64,000 nt of DNA from JAZDEY01 sp043808325 [NCBI: Candidatus Eiseniibacteriota bacterium]. Its GTDB lineage: Bacteria; Arandabacterota; Arandabacteria; Arandabacterales. A program made the translations under genes and the position numbers. Numbering within the stretch: position 1 is the stretch's first letter; each line of letters opens with the position of its first letter. Shown in pieces: positions 27,790-35,951 of the stretch. The notes under the pieces are model-generated. The model was not told where the DNA came from, did not search any database, and worked only from the letters and a program-made list of their open reading frames with translations. The stretch lies in NCBI GenBank assembly GCA_043808325.1, contig JAZDEY010000047.1, positions 10,536 through 74,535 on the forward strand. Reading direction: 5' to 3'.

Positions 27790-30177
27790 TCATTTCACCA
27801 GCATCAGCTTCCGGATGACCACGTTATCGCCGGCGACCACTCGATAGAAGTAGATTCCGTCCGATACCGAGCTACCGTCCTCATCCTTGCCGTCCCAGGC
27901 GACAGTTCTTGCTCCAGCAGGCAAGGCCTCATCGACCAGCGTCTTGATCCTCTGCCCGGTGACGCTGTAGATCACAAAGTCCACGTGAGCATCCTTGGGC
28001 AAGCCAAAGGAAAACTCGGTCGCGACACCAGGCGTAACGCTCGCAGTGACCGAGAACTCGCTGGGTGTCGATGCCGCCAGCAGGCCGCCCGCATAGATCG
28101 AGCTCGAGGTCTGGCCGATGTCACTTCGGAAGGTGCAACCTGATGCTACGACGTTATCCACGTTGTAATACCACCATCCAACGGGGTTTCTAAGTCCGTC
28201 GGAGGCGCATGAACCCGTCCCATTCTTGGCTATGGTGAATACGTCGCTGTCCGTCGTGAGCCCACTCCAGTGGCTCGAGACCGTTGCGTTTCTGACCGGT
28301 TTATTGGTCCCGTCCCATATCGTAACGACGGCCTTGGCATTGGTTTGGCGACCCTTGGTCACGAGCGACAGGGCTATATTCTTAACCCACACGTAGGGAC
28401 CGGTTGGGGTCTGAATGGTGAAGAAGTTGTTGGACACATCCCAGCCCTGATTGCTCGCGGCATCATAGGCATACACCTTGACCAGGCACTGAGTGGAAGG
28501 CGTATTGGGCACCATCCAGACGTACGAGCCGGGGTTGCCCGAAAGAGTGGTTATGAAGTTGTAGTTGGTTCCACCATCGGAGGAGTAATAGAGGCTCGTG
28601 GATGCTACTCCTCGGTTGTCTGCGGCCGTCCACGTGACCGTGTAGCTGCCGCCGACGCTCAGAATCTCTCCGCCGTCGGGAGCGGTCACTGTCACCGTCG
28701 GGGGCTCGGTGTCGGGTGTCACCAAGGCCTGGACGGCTGCGTAGGCATCTATTATTCCCCACCCATAGGAGTTGTCTTCGCCCGCGGCCCCAAGATCGCG
28801 AGCCGTATTCATCAGGATGGTCTTGATGGTTGCGACGTCGGCGTTGGGATTAGCCTGTCGCATAAGGGCCACCACACCCGCGACGTGGGGTCCGGCCATC
28901 GAGGTTCCACTCATGTAGGTATAGCCCCCCCCTGGATAGCAGGAATAGACGTTCACGCCGGGGCCACAGACTTCCGGTTTTATGGTGACGCCGTCGCAAT
29001 CGGATGGGCCGCGGCTACTGAAGGAGGCTATCGGGTAGGGCCAGTTGTAGCCCTCGCAGTCCACTGCACCCACCGAGAAATTGACCGTGGGGCTCTTGCA
29101 GATGGTGCCCGGAGATCTGAGCGTCTGGGGACTGGGGCCCTCGTTGCCGGCGCTGAAGGTCACCACGATGCCCGCGGCCTCGCAGTTTTCGATCGCCATC
29201 TGCCAGCGGTAGTCGCAGTCGGTGTAATCGTAGCCGAAGCGGGCATCGATGCCCCACGAGTTCTGGACGACGTCGGGGACATCGTCAGTCGTCGCCGGAT
29301 TGCCGTCAGGATCGGCAAACCACTGGAAGGCATCCAGCACGTCGTTGTCGAATTCGGGCCCGACACCCTGATCGATGGCATTGTCGGCTATCCACAGGGC
29401 GCCGAAGGCGACCCCCACGGTATCACCGGTGGCCGGATTGACACCGCACATGGTGCCCATGGTGTGAGTCCCGTGGCCGCCCCCATCGCTCGGGGAGTGC
29501 GTGCCGCCGCCCAGGACATCCCGCCAGCATTCCTGCCAGGGTTCGGTGTTGCCTCTCCACCTTGCACTGAGGGCCGGGTGAGTGCCATCCACACCGGTAT
29601 CCAGGCCCCCGATAAGGGAACCGGCTCCGGTGATACCCATCTCTCGCCAGACTCGATCGGCGTTGATGGCCTTGAGGCTCTTGGTGACACCGACGCCAGC
29701 AGTGGGCGAGCCGAGATAGACTCCCGTCACATCTGTGATCGGGACGGCTTTGAAGTTGGCTTCGATCGCCTCGACGTCGCCGCGCTGAGCGATCTTCTCG
29801 ATTTCAGCCTTGGTGGCAGACACCACCACGAGATTCAGAACCCAGTAAGGGGTATAGCCTCTGACCGAACCTGCGATCTGCTTGGTGCCGAGATAGTTGA
29901 GGAGGGCGGGCTGCGATCTCCCGGCAGCATCCTTCAAGGCAGTTACTACCTTTTCATGACGTACTCTGAGGGAGGCCTTCTCGGCTTTAAGGCCATCATC
30001 AAGAGCTTCTACGTTGGGATGATCCTTGAGATAGACAATCGCCGAAGCGAAATCATTCTCTCCCAAGGTCTGTAGATAGGTTGCGAAGTGAGGCTCAATC
30101 TCTCCGGCAAACGCTGTCGCGCCCAGCGCAACCGCCAGAGCAAATATTACAACCGAGGCCAAGACTATCCTTCCCAT
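27790..30177 (-). CDS. secreted subtilisin-like serine protease with FlgD-Ig tag
   Basis: S8 family protease, 795 aa. A signal peptide (about 1-24) is followed by a propeptide-like region (about 25-160) and the catalytic domain. The triad is readable: D193 (GGLDTGVDGTHP), H235 (GGGHGTHTMG) and S426 (SGTSMAGPHVAG), with oxyanion Asn in VVTFSAGNEGP. After about residue 490 an Ig-like domain (PPTVTVTAPDGGEILS) and further beta domains precede a C-terminal FlgD-Ig tag: VDFVIYSVTGQRIKTLV, then VAWDGKDEDGS, then GIYFYRVV, ending KLMLVK. The start is set by AGGAGGT six bases upstream. It probably acts outside the cell on protein substrates. Confidence 0.93.
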   Translation of the reverse strand: MGRIVLASVVIFALAVALGATAFAGEIEPHFATYLQTLGENDFASAIVYLKDHPNVEALDDGLKAEKASLRVRHEKVVTALKDAAGRSQPALLNYLGTKQIAGSVRGYTPYWVLNLVVVSATKAEIEKIAQRGDVEAIEANFKAVPITDVTGVYLGSPTAGVGVTKSLKAINADRVWREMGITGAGSLIGGLDTGVDGTHPALSARWRGNTEPWQECWRDVLGGGTHSPSDGGGHGTHTMGTMCGVNPATGDTVGVAFGALWIADNAIDQGVGPEFDNDVLDAFQWFADPDGNPATTDDVPDVVQNSWGIDARFGYDYTDCDYRWQMAIENCEAAGIVVTFSAGNEGPSPQTLRSPGTICKSPTVNFSVGAVDCEGYNWPYPIASFSSRGPSDCDGVTIKPEVCGPGVNVYSCYPGGGYTYMSGTSMAGPHVAGVVALMRQANPNADVATIKTILMNTARDLGAAGEDNSYGWGIIDAYAAVQALVTPDTEPPTVTVTAPDGGEILSVGGSYTVTWTAADNRGVASTSLYYSSDGGTNYNFITTLSGNPGSYVWMVPNTPSTQCLVKVYAYDAASNQGWDVSNNFFTIQTPTGPYVWVKNIALSLVTKGRQTNAKAVVTIWDGTNKPVRNATVSSHWSGLTTDSDVFTIAKNGTGSCASDGLRNPVGWWYYNVDNVVASGCTFRSDIGQTSSSIYAGGLLAASTPSEFSVTASVTPGVATEFSFGLPKDAHVDFVIYSVTGQRIKTLVDEALPAGARTVAWDGKDEDGSSVSDGIYFYRVVAGDNVVIRKLMLVK

Positions 30178-30331
30178 CTCAAGACCTCCTGGATACGACC
30201 CTTTGGACCAGACCTCCAATCCCCCCGCGAGACTACAGCTGGAACACTGCCCTTGTGGACGAGTTTCCCCCGGCGGCACCACCTCCTCGGGACCCTCTGG
30301 GAACATGGTCCCGTTCTCATTCTGCTACGGG

Positions 30332-30361
30332 ATTATATCACAGGCATAAGGCTCGTTTCAA
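30332..30361 (-). promoter_or_regulatory. promoter for subtilisin-like protease
   Basis: On the minus strand TTGAAA (30356-30361), an 18-base spacer and a perfect TATAAT (30332-30337). The predicted leader is about 148 bases. The 30178-30531 stretch between the divergent genes holds this promoter and the one at 30474-30502; no gene is seen in it. Confidence 0.6.
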
Positions 30362-30473
30362 GGAAAGAGCGTAAGGGTTCCGGGGGGAATTTTGGGAGCC
30401 CCGCCTCTGCCGATAGAAGTCCAGATCGGCAAGCACCTCGCGCCGTGATCTGCCGAGTCGCTAGTCTCTTTGC

Positions 30474-30502
30474 TTGACACCCCGGCCGAGGGAACCTATT
30501 CT
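30474..30502 (+). promoter_or_regulatory. sigma70-type promoter for hdeD-like gene
   Basis: TTGACA, a 17-base spacer and TATTCT. The predicted start is about 30509, giving a leader of roughly 23 bases with AGGAGG before the ATG at 30532. Confidence 0.62.
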
Positions 30503-30531
30503 CGGGCGGGTCAATCACAGGAGGTGAGCCC

Positions 30532-31113
30532 ATGGCTGGTGTTATGTCGACTTTGTTTCAGCGCACCTGGTGGTCGCTTCTCATCAAGGGACTGGCAGCG
30601 CTGGTGTTCGGTCTGCTTGCAATCGCTGCGCCCACGGCCCTACTCAAGGCGGTGATCACAATCTTCGGCATCTTTGTGCTGGTAGTCGGAATCGTGGCCA
30701 CAGTCGGAGCCGCGATGCACCGCAAAGAATCCAAGATGTGGATGCTGGTATTCGTTCCGGGTCTGGTTGGAATCATAATCGGCATCATCAGTATCGTCGC
30801 GCCGAGCGCCATAGCCGTAATCTTTGTCTACTTGATCGCGATCTGGGCACTGGTGATCGGTATCGGAGAACTCTATGGTGCCTTCAAGCTCAGGAAAGAT
30901 ATCGCCGGCGAGTGGGTGCCAATCGTGACCGGCGCCCTTGCGGTCCTGCTCGGCCTGATCCTGCTTATCAAGCCGATGGCTGCTGGCAAGGCCTTCATGT
31001 TGCTAGTGGGCTTCTTCTTCCTGGTCATGGGATTGCTCTGGCTCTTACTTGCTTTCCGCGCCCGCAAGTGGCACAAGGTCGTTGAGAAGACCGAGGCGCC
31101 GCCGCAGACCTGA
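30532..31113 (+). CDS. hdeD: HdeD-family (DUF308) membrane protein
   Basis: A 193-aa inner-membrane protein with six hydrophobic segments arranged as three similar hairpins, matching the HdeD/DUF308 family. In Escherichia coli HdeD is linked to acid resistance at high cell density; the molecular role is not known and may differ here. The N-terminus WWSLLIKGLAALVFGLLAIAAP and the repeated G-x-x-x-L-L-G-L-I-L-L pattern are typical. AGGAGG lies eight bases before the ATG, with a good promoter close upstream. It is convergent with the MFS gene. Confidence 0.8.
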   Translation: MAGVMSTLFQRTWWSLLIKGLAALVFGLLAIAAPTALLKAVITIFGIFVLVVGIVATVGAAMHRKESKMWMLVFVPGLVGIIIGIISIVAPSAIAVIFVYLIAIWALVIGIGELYGAFKLRKDIAGEWVPIVTGALAVLLGLILLIKPMAAGKAFMLLVGFFFLVMGLLWLLLAFRARKWHKVVEKTEAPPQT

Positions 31114-31188
31114 GTGGTGGGCGAGGATCGCCTCTAAGCTAGTTAGCGAAATCGGGCAACAGGTCTGGTGGTGGCTGTGTGTGCAGCG

Positions 31189-32391
31189 TCACCTGCCGGA
31201 TCTTGCCCTGCCCGACGTGTAGACAGCCGAAATCAGACTCTTGCTCTCGGCGTATATCCTTGTTATGTGGAGCAAGGGGTGGTAATCCTCCTCGATGTAG
31301 ATCTTCTTCAACACTAGGAGCACCGGGTAGACGAGCAGGGTCGACCCCGTGAAGAGGAACCACCATCTCATTGTTCCGGTGAGAGCCACGAGCGCAAGCA
31401 TCACCAGGTAACCGACCACGCGGCCGGCGTTCAGCATGAACTCCCGCGCGATCATTCCAGCGGCACGGTCCTCGACCTTATCGAGCACAACCGCAAAGAG
31501 GAAGGGGTAGGTCATTGTGCTGGCGATGCCCACCAGGCCCGAGAGAACCGTCCATCGCCCGAGCGACTGAGCCCAGGAGAGGGATATCGTGAGCACGGCC
31601 AGGGCCGTTACGAATGGAAAGAAGTACTTGAGCCGACGGGCCTGACGGTCCGAGAAGCGCGAAATAATGAGAGCCCCCACCACTCCCACGAGCCCCAGAT
31701 ACGAGAGATATGTACCGAACGCGAGTTCCCCGTGCAGGAAGAGGAGTCCATAGATCGGCAACGCCATGTTGCCGGCCTCCCACACGCCCTGAATGAACTT
31801 GAGAAACCTCAGGCCTCGCGATTGCCTCAGGACCGCTCTGAAGTCATAGGTGATATCAAGCCCCGGAAGGCGTGAGGCCTGGTAGACAAGGATGGCCGCA
31901 AGAACCGCGCTTGCCCCGATCTGCCAAGGCGGGCCGAGCTTCGCGATCGCCAGGCCGCTTGCCAGGGGAACGAAGGTGTTCAAGATCGGGCCCACGACGA
32001 TCAGGTGACCGGCCTGGGTGGCCCGGTTGGTGCGGTGTGACAGCAGAAAGTACCTGATGTTGTAGGGGACCCAGAAATAGAAAATCACAAGTCCGTTGAC
32101 GAAGTAATAGGCGAGCATCACGGGGAGGGCCGGCCGGATGAGATAGATGACCAGGCACAACCCCCGCGTCACAAACGCCGTCACCAGGAAAGCGGTTGTC
32201 CTTATCTTGCGTATAAAGAATATGAAAGGAAGGGGTGCGAAGAAGAGCACGGCATAACCCGCGATTATCTCTTCAAAGGAGAAGTGCCGCTTGAAATGGA
32301 CCAGTAGCATGGAAAAGGCAAACAGCTCGAAGGCGATATAGAGCTTCTGGATGTTGTAAATCTGTTTTAGCTCATTTGGTCTGGCGTCCAT
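31189..32391 (-). CDS. MFS-type transporter
   Basis: A 400-aa polytopic membrane protein with about 11-12 hydrophobic helices and a basic central loop (about 180-200, FRAVLRQSRGLRF), as in major facilitator proteins. The second half contains FSDRQARRLKYFFP, matching the MFS loop motif (G/S-x-x-x-D-R-x-x-R-R). The substrate is unknown. There is no ribosome site before the ATG; instead a consensus promoter ends eight bases upstream, so the mRNA is probably leaderless. It is divergent from the tetR-led efflux operon, with which it may share control. Confidence 0.75.
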   Translation of the reverse strand: MDARPNELKQIYNIQKLYIAFELFAFSMLLVHFKRHFSFEEIIAGYAVLFFAPLPFIFFIRKIRTTAFLVTAFVTRGLCLVIYLIRPALPVMLAYYFVNGLVIFYFWVPYNIRYFLLSHRTNRATQAGHLIVVGPILNTFVPLASGLAIAKLGPPWQIGASAVLAAILVYQASRLPGLDITYDFRAVLRQSRGLRFLKFIQGVWEAGNMALPIYGLLFLHGELAFGTYLSYLGLVGVVGALIISRFSDRQARRLKYFFPFVTALAVLTISLSWAQSLGRWTVLSGLVGIASTMTYPFLFAVVLDKVEDRAAGMIAREFMLNAGRVVGYLVMLALVALTGTMRWWFLFTGSTLLVYPVLLVLKKIYIEEDYHPLLHITRIYAESKSLISAVYTSGRARSGR

Positions 32392-32399
32392 AGGATACC

Positions 32400-32428
32400 A
32401 AGATATTACTATGCTCCATTGGGGTCAA
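32400..32428 (-). promoter_or_regulatory. promoter predicted to give leaderless MFS mRNA
   Basis: On the minus strand TTGACC (32423-32428), a 17-base spacer and TATCTT (32400-32405). Only eight bases separate the -10 box from the ATG at 32391. Confidence 0.55.
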
Positions 32429-32513
32429 GCCGCCTGGGAGACAGAAAACCCGGAGTAGGGATTGCGAAAGAGCGGGAACGTCCGTCAGCCCCAGGCGCTC
32501 AAGCATGGCGAGC

Positions 32514-32542
32514 TTGACTCCTTCACGGCCTTTGAGTATACT
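32514..32542 (+). promoter_or_regulatory. promoter of the tetR-tolC-adaptor-RND operon
   Basis: TTGACT, a 17-base spacer and TATACT. The -10 box abuts the inverted repeat at 32542-32559, so a bound regulator would block the start site. Confidence 0.68.
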
Positions 32543-32559
32543 GTGAATACATATTCACA
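32542..32559. promoter_or_regulatory. operator for the adjacent TetR-family regulator
   Basis: TGTGAATACATATTCACA: perfect 8-base arms (TGTGAATA / TATTCACA) around two central bases, typical of TetR-family operators. It begins at the last base of the -10 box and spans the predicted start point, 96 bases before tetR. Assignment to this regulator is inferred from position. A second, looser pair ATGAATG / CATTCAT lies at 32562-32596. Confidence 0.65.
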
Positions 32560-32654
32560 CCATGAATGATGGGTCGCGTCGTGAGGGAACATTCATCGAT
32601 AGGGCAACCCGGGACGCGGCTCTTACGATTGGTAGGTGACAGGGGAGCGTGAGC

Positions 32655-33356
32655 ATGAACGCAAACGAAGCGGAAGAAGCGTTGGGTGACGCCGGGGTGG
32701 GACGGTCGGGTTCCAACGGGCACTCCGATGGGGCCGCTCAGGTGCCGCGAAAAGAGCGCGAACGGGCCATGCATCGTGACGGGATACTTGATGCCGCCAG
32801 AAGGCTCCTGGAGCGCAAGTCATATGACGAGATCACGGTCCAGGAAATTGCAGCCGAGTCGGAATTCAGCGTGGGCTACATCTACAAGGTCTTTGAAAGC
32901 AAGGAAGATGTCTACGTGGCCTTGGTCCGTGCAACCGGTGATGACCTGATCCATCTAATGGAGAGTGAGCTCTCGGGTGGTGGGAAGTTCGAGGAGCGCT
33001 TCAGCGCCCTGGTCGGGCGCGTTCTCACATGGCTTGACGCCAATCCGGCCTTCACGGCCCATCACATCCACGAGATCCATACGCTGGTGCGCAGCCTGCC
33101 CCGGCTGGCGGAGGCCCACGCCGAACGCGAAGAAATCCTGCAGCAGAAGATCAGGCATTTCCTGGAAGGCGGGATCGAGGCGGGCGCGATCGAAGGTGAT
33201 ATCGAAGTAATGGCGGTTACGATCAGAGCGCTGGTGTGGGGTTTCATCGGGGAGGACCTTCTGCATGGAAACAAGAAAGGTAACTGGAGTCAATACGCCC
33301 CGGTTGTCGTGCGGGTGTTCATGCGTGCGTTCGCACCGGAAGGAGGCTCGATTTAG
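32655..33356 (+). CDS. TetR/AcrR-family transcriptional repressor
   Basis: A 233-aa regulator. A 35-residue acidic and polar lead is followed by the TetR DNA-binding domain (about 38-85): ILDAARRLLERKSYDEITVQ, then EIAAESEFSVGYIYKVFESK, with the conserved Y-x-Y/F-F-x-x-K end of the recognition helix. The C-terminal ligand and dimer domain is diverse. It is the first gene of an efflux operon and probably represses it by binding 32542-32559, with release by an unidentified pump substrate. AGGGGAG lies seven bases before the ATG. Its stop is one base before the tolC-like start codon. Confidence 0.9.
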   Translation: MNANEAEEALGDAGVGRSGSNGHSDGAAQVPRKERERAMHRDGILDAARRLLERKSYDEITVQEIAAESEFSVGYIYKVFESKEDVYVALVRATGDDLIHLMESELSGGGKFEERFSALVGRVLTWLDANPAFTAHHIHEIHTLVRSLPRLAEAHAEREEILQQKIRHFLEGGIEAGAIEGDIEVMAVTIRALVWGFIGEDLLHGNKKGNWSQYAPVVVRVFMRAFAPEGGSI

Positions 33357-33357
33357 A

Positions 33358-34782
33358 ATGAAAGCAATCTCGACTACCATATCGGCGTACGGCCTCCTCT
33401 TGAAGAGAACGGCATCAATCGCTCTGCTCGGGGCCCTGATAGCGCTAGCTCTTGTGGCCCTGCCGATTGCTCGGGTCTTTGCCGAAGATCAAGCCGGCCT
33501 AAAGCTCTCGCTTCGGGATGCGGTCTCGATGGCGGAGCGCAACAACGAGACGCTTCTCATGGCAATCGAGGATGAGAAGATGGCGCGGGGAGCTGTCAGG
33601 GAAGCTTGGGCGGGAGCCCTGCCCAACATTACCCTCCAGGGGACCTACCAGAGCAATTTCAAGAAGCCCGTATTCTTCCTGGGGCCGGGTGACAGCGGGA
33701 GGATCGAGATCGGCGGAGACCTCGAGACCCAGGGTGCTCTGCGACTCGACCAAGTGCTCTACGCCTTCGGCAGGCTCGGAAGTGCCATCAAGTTTGCCGG
33801 GATCTACAAGAGCATCGCCTCGCTGGGAGTCGAGAATGCCCGGAGCGAAGTCATCTTCGCCGCCCAGGAAGCGTACTACCGCGTGCTGCTTGTGCAGAAG
33901 GTGGCGGGTATCCAGCGCGAGTCGCTCAGACTGACGCGATCGCATCTTGATCAGGTGGACCAGAAGTACAAGCAAGGAACGGCCTCGCGCTTCGAACGTC
34001 TGAGAGCCGAGGTCGAAGTCAAGAATCGCGAACCCGCGGTGATCCAGGCTGAAAACAATCTGGCCCTTTCGATCCAGGACCTTAAGCGGGTGCTCGGCAT
34101 CGATGACGGACAGGCCCCGGTTCTGACGGATTCCTTAACCTATTCCCCGACTGAAATCGCGGAGGACGATGCGGTTGCCGAAGCCTTGGCGCGCCGTCCC
34201 GCGATGCTTTCACTCAGACTCAATGTCGAGGGGAAGCGAAAGCTTCTCAAGATCGAGAAGGCAGGAATGTTCCCGATCATAAGTCTCTACGGGCAAGTCC
34301 AGCTGCAGGGCCAGTCGGAAAGAAATAGGCCCCTGGGGTCATTTGAGGAGAGAAACCGCGTGATCTCAAGCTCGGCGGGCCTCGCCCTGAGTATGCCGAT
34401 ATTCGACGGCCTGCGCACCCTGGGCAGAGTAAGGCAGGCAAGAGCGGGCCTCCGACGTTCCGAATACGAGATGGAGCAAGCACGCAAGGGAATCCGGCTT
34501 GAGGTGATCAAGGCCGTCCAGGACCTGGAGAGCCTCAAACGCGAATATGAATCGCAGGCAGCGACGGTGGGCCTTGCAGAAGAAACCTATAAGATTGCTG
34601 AGACGCGGTTCCGAAGCGGCATCTCCACGCAGCTGGAGCTGAGTGATGCCGGAACGGCCCTCGACTATGCGAGGACCATGTTTGCAGAAACCCTTTACAG
34701 GCACAACGTGGCGGCTGCCCATCTGGACCGGGCGCTTGGACGCACCATCCAAAGGGTCACCGACGGAGAACAGGAGCGATAA
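33358..34782 (+). CDS. TolC-family outer-membrane efflux channel
   Basis: A 474-aa outer-membrane protein with a long signal peptide (about 1-42, ending VFAEDQ). It shows the duplicated TolC layout of long alpha-helical hairpins. LSLRDAVSMAERNNETLLMA opens repeat one, and QARAGLRRSEYEMEQARKGI followed by IKAVQDLESLKREYESQ belongs to repeat two. It forms the exit duct for the adaptor and RND pump encoded next. The start codon is two bases after the tetR stop (TAGaATG), with GGAAGGAGG eleven bases upstream. Confidence 0.92.
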   Translation: MKAISTTISAYGLLLKRTASIALLGALIALALVALPIARVFAEDQAGLKLSLRDAVSMAERNNETLLMAIEDEKMARGAVREAWAGALPNITLQGTYQSNFKKPVFFLGPGDSGRIEIGGDLETQGALRLDQVLYAFGRLGSAIKFAGIYKSIASLGVENARSEVIFAAQEAYYRVLLVQKVAGIQRESLRLTRSHLDQVDQKYKQGTASRFERLRAEVEVKNREPAVIQAENNLALSIQDLKRVLGIDDGQAPVLTDSLTYSPTEIAEDDAVAEALARRPAMLSLRLNVEGKRKLLKIEKAGMFPIISLYGQVQLQGQSERNRPLGSFEERNRVISSSAGLALSMPIFDGLRTLGRVRQARAGLRRSEYEMEQARKGIRLEVIKAVQDLESLKREYESQAATVGLAEETYKIAETRFRSGISTQLELSDAGTALDYARTMFAETLYRHNVAAAHLDRALGRTIQRVTDGEQER

Positions 34783-34785
34783 TTC

Positions 34786-35937
34786 ATGAGACCAAGAACG
34801 AAGATCAGCATATGGGTAGTCATTCTCGCTGCCGTCGCGGTGCTCTTTGTGGTTACCGGGGCCCGCAGGCTTCAGAAGGAAGACGTTAAGAGCATTGAAT
34901 CGATGCAGAAGACCGAAGGCATTCCGGTGGACGTGGTCCGGGCGGAGGTCCAGCCGCTTGAGGACTGGCGGCAGTTCGTGGGCGTGGCGGAAGGCCAGGA
35001 ACAGGTGAGCCTTGTGGCCCCATTCCGGACGCGGGTGACCAAAGTGCACGTGGCTTCGGGCCAGGAGATTCGCGCGGGGAAGGTCCTTATCTCACTTGAC
35101 CCGTATGATCCCGCGTGGATTGCGATGAACCTCGGTACGGCTGAAACGCAGTATGGGACGGCACGCCAGGACAGCATGCGAACCGAGGAGCTATTCAAGA
35201 CCGGAGCGGTATCCCAGCAGGATCTGGATCACGTTCGGGCTGCCACGGATGCTGCACGTGCCCATTATCTCACGGCGCGTCGAGCGGTGGAACTGGACAC
35301 ACCCATCTCAGGTGTCGTTACCGCGCTCAACGTCAAGGCCGGGGACTATGCGGCCAGCGAACAGACGCTTGCCACGGTCGCCTCCTATGACCGCGTCCGG
35401 ATCCCGCTCGAGTTGAGCGAAACCGAGAGGCGCAGCATCGAGGTGGGTCAGCCCGTGCGCTTGAGAGTGAGCGCTGCCGGAGCCGCAGCGGCCTCAGGTG
35501 GTCCCGGGCAGTCTGCGGCGGTCCTTGAGGGGGAGGTTGTCAAGGCAGCCGTGAGCACCGATCCCTCGACCGGGCTTTTTGCCGTGGAAGTCATCATAGA
35601 CAATCCCGATCACGCCGTGAAGCCCGGGACTCTGGTCACACCCGAGATCCTGGTTGCGCGTAGCGATGACAAGCCGGTTATCCCGCCGGCTGCGCTGGCA
35701 AAAGCTGATGGCGCGGAGCACGTGTTTGTCGTGGATGAGTCGGATGGGGTCGCGCGCCGGAGAGATGTTGTACGTGGGACCCAGAACAGTCGTATGAGTG
35801 CAGTCACCGAGGGGATCAAAGCCGGCGACCTTGTTGTCGTCTGGGGACAGAGCAATCTCAGTGACGGTGTTAAGGTCAAGATACATGCCGATCTCACCGC
35901 TGATACCTACAGACCAGATCTCAGAGAAGATCGTTAG
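34786..35937 (+). CDS. RND efflux periplasmic adaptor protein
   Basis: A 383-aa membrane-fusion protein. An N-terminal membrane anchor (about 7-25) without a lipobox contrasts with the lipoprotein adaptor at 13070. Lipoyl-domain halves are VAPFRTRVTKVHVASGQEIR (about 78) and ELDTPISGVVTALNVKAGDY (about 170), separated by a short alpha-hairpin (about 105-160). A beta-barrel domain and C-terminal domain follow. It lies three bases after the tolC-like gene and 14 bases before the permease, so all parts of one tripartite pump come from a single mRNA. Confidence 0.9.
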   Translation: MRPRTKISIWVVILAAVAVLFVVTGARRLQKEDVKSIESMQKTEGIPVDVVRAEVQPLEDWRQFVGVAEGQEQVSLVAPFRTRVTKVHVASGQEIRAGKVLISLDPYDPAWIAMNLGTAETQYGTARQDSMRTEELFKTGAVSQQDLDHVRAATDAARAHYLTARRAVELDTPISGVVTALNVKAGDYAASEQTLATVASYDRVRIPLELSETERRSIEVGQPVRLRVSAAGAAAASGGPGQSAAVLEGEVVKAAVSTDPSTGLFAVEVIIDNPDHAVKPGTLVTPEILVARSDDKPVIPPAALAKADGAEHVFVVDESDGVARRRDVVRGTQNSRMSAVTEGIKAGDLVVVWGQSNLSDGVKVKIHADLTADTYRPDLREDR

Positions 35938-35951
35938 GAGGCCGGGTAACC

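Noticed and set aside
28270-30075. 601-codon open frame opposite the subtilisin-like protease
   Set aside because: Antisense frame kept open by high GC; no signal peptide or domain, while the minus-strand protease has an intact catalytic triad, SD and promoter.
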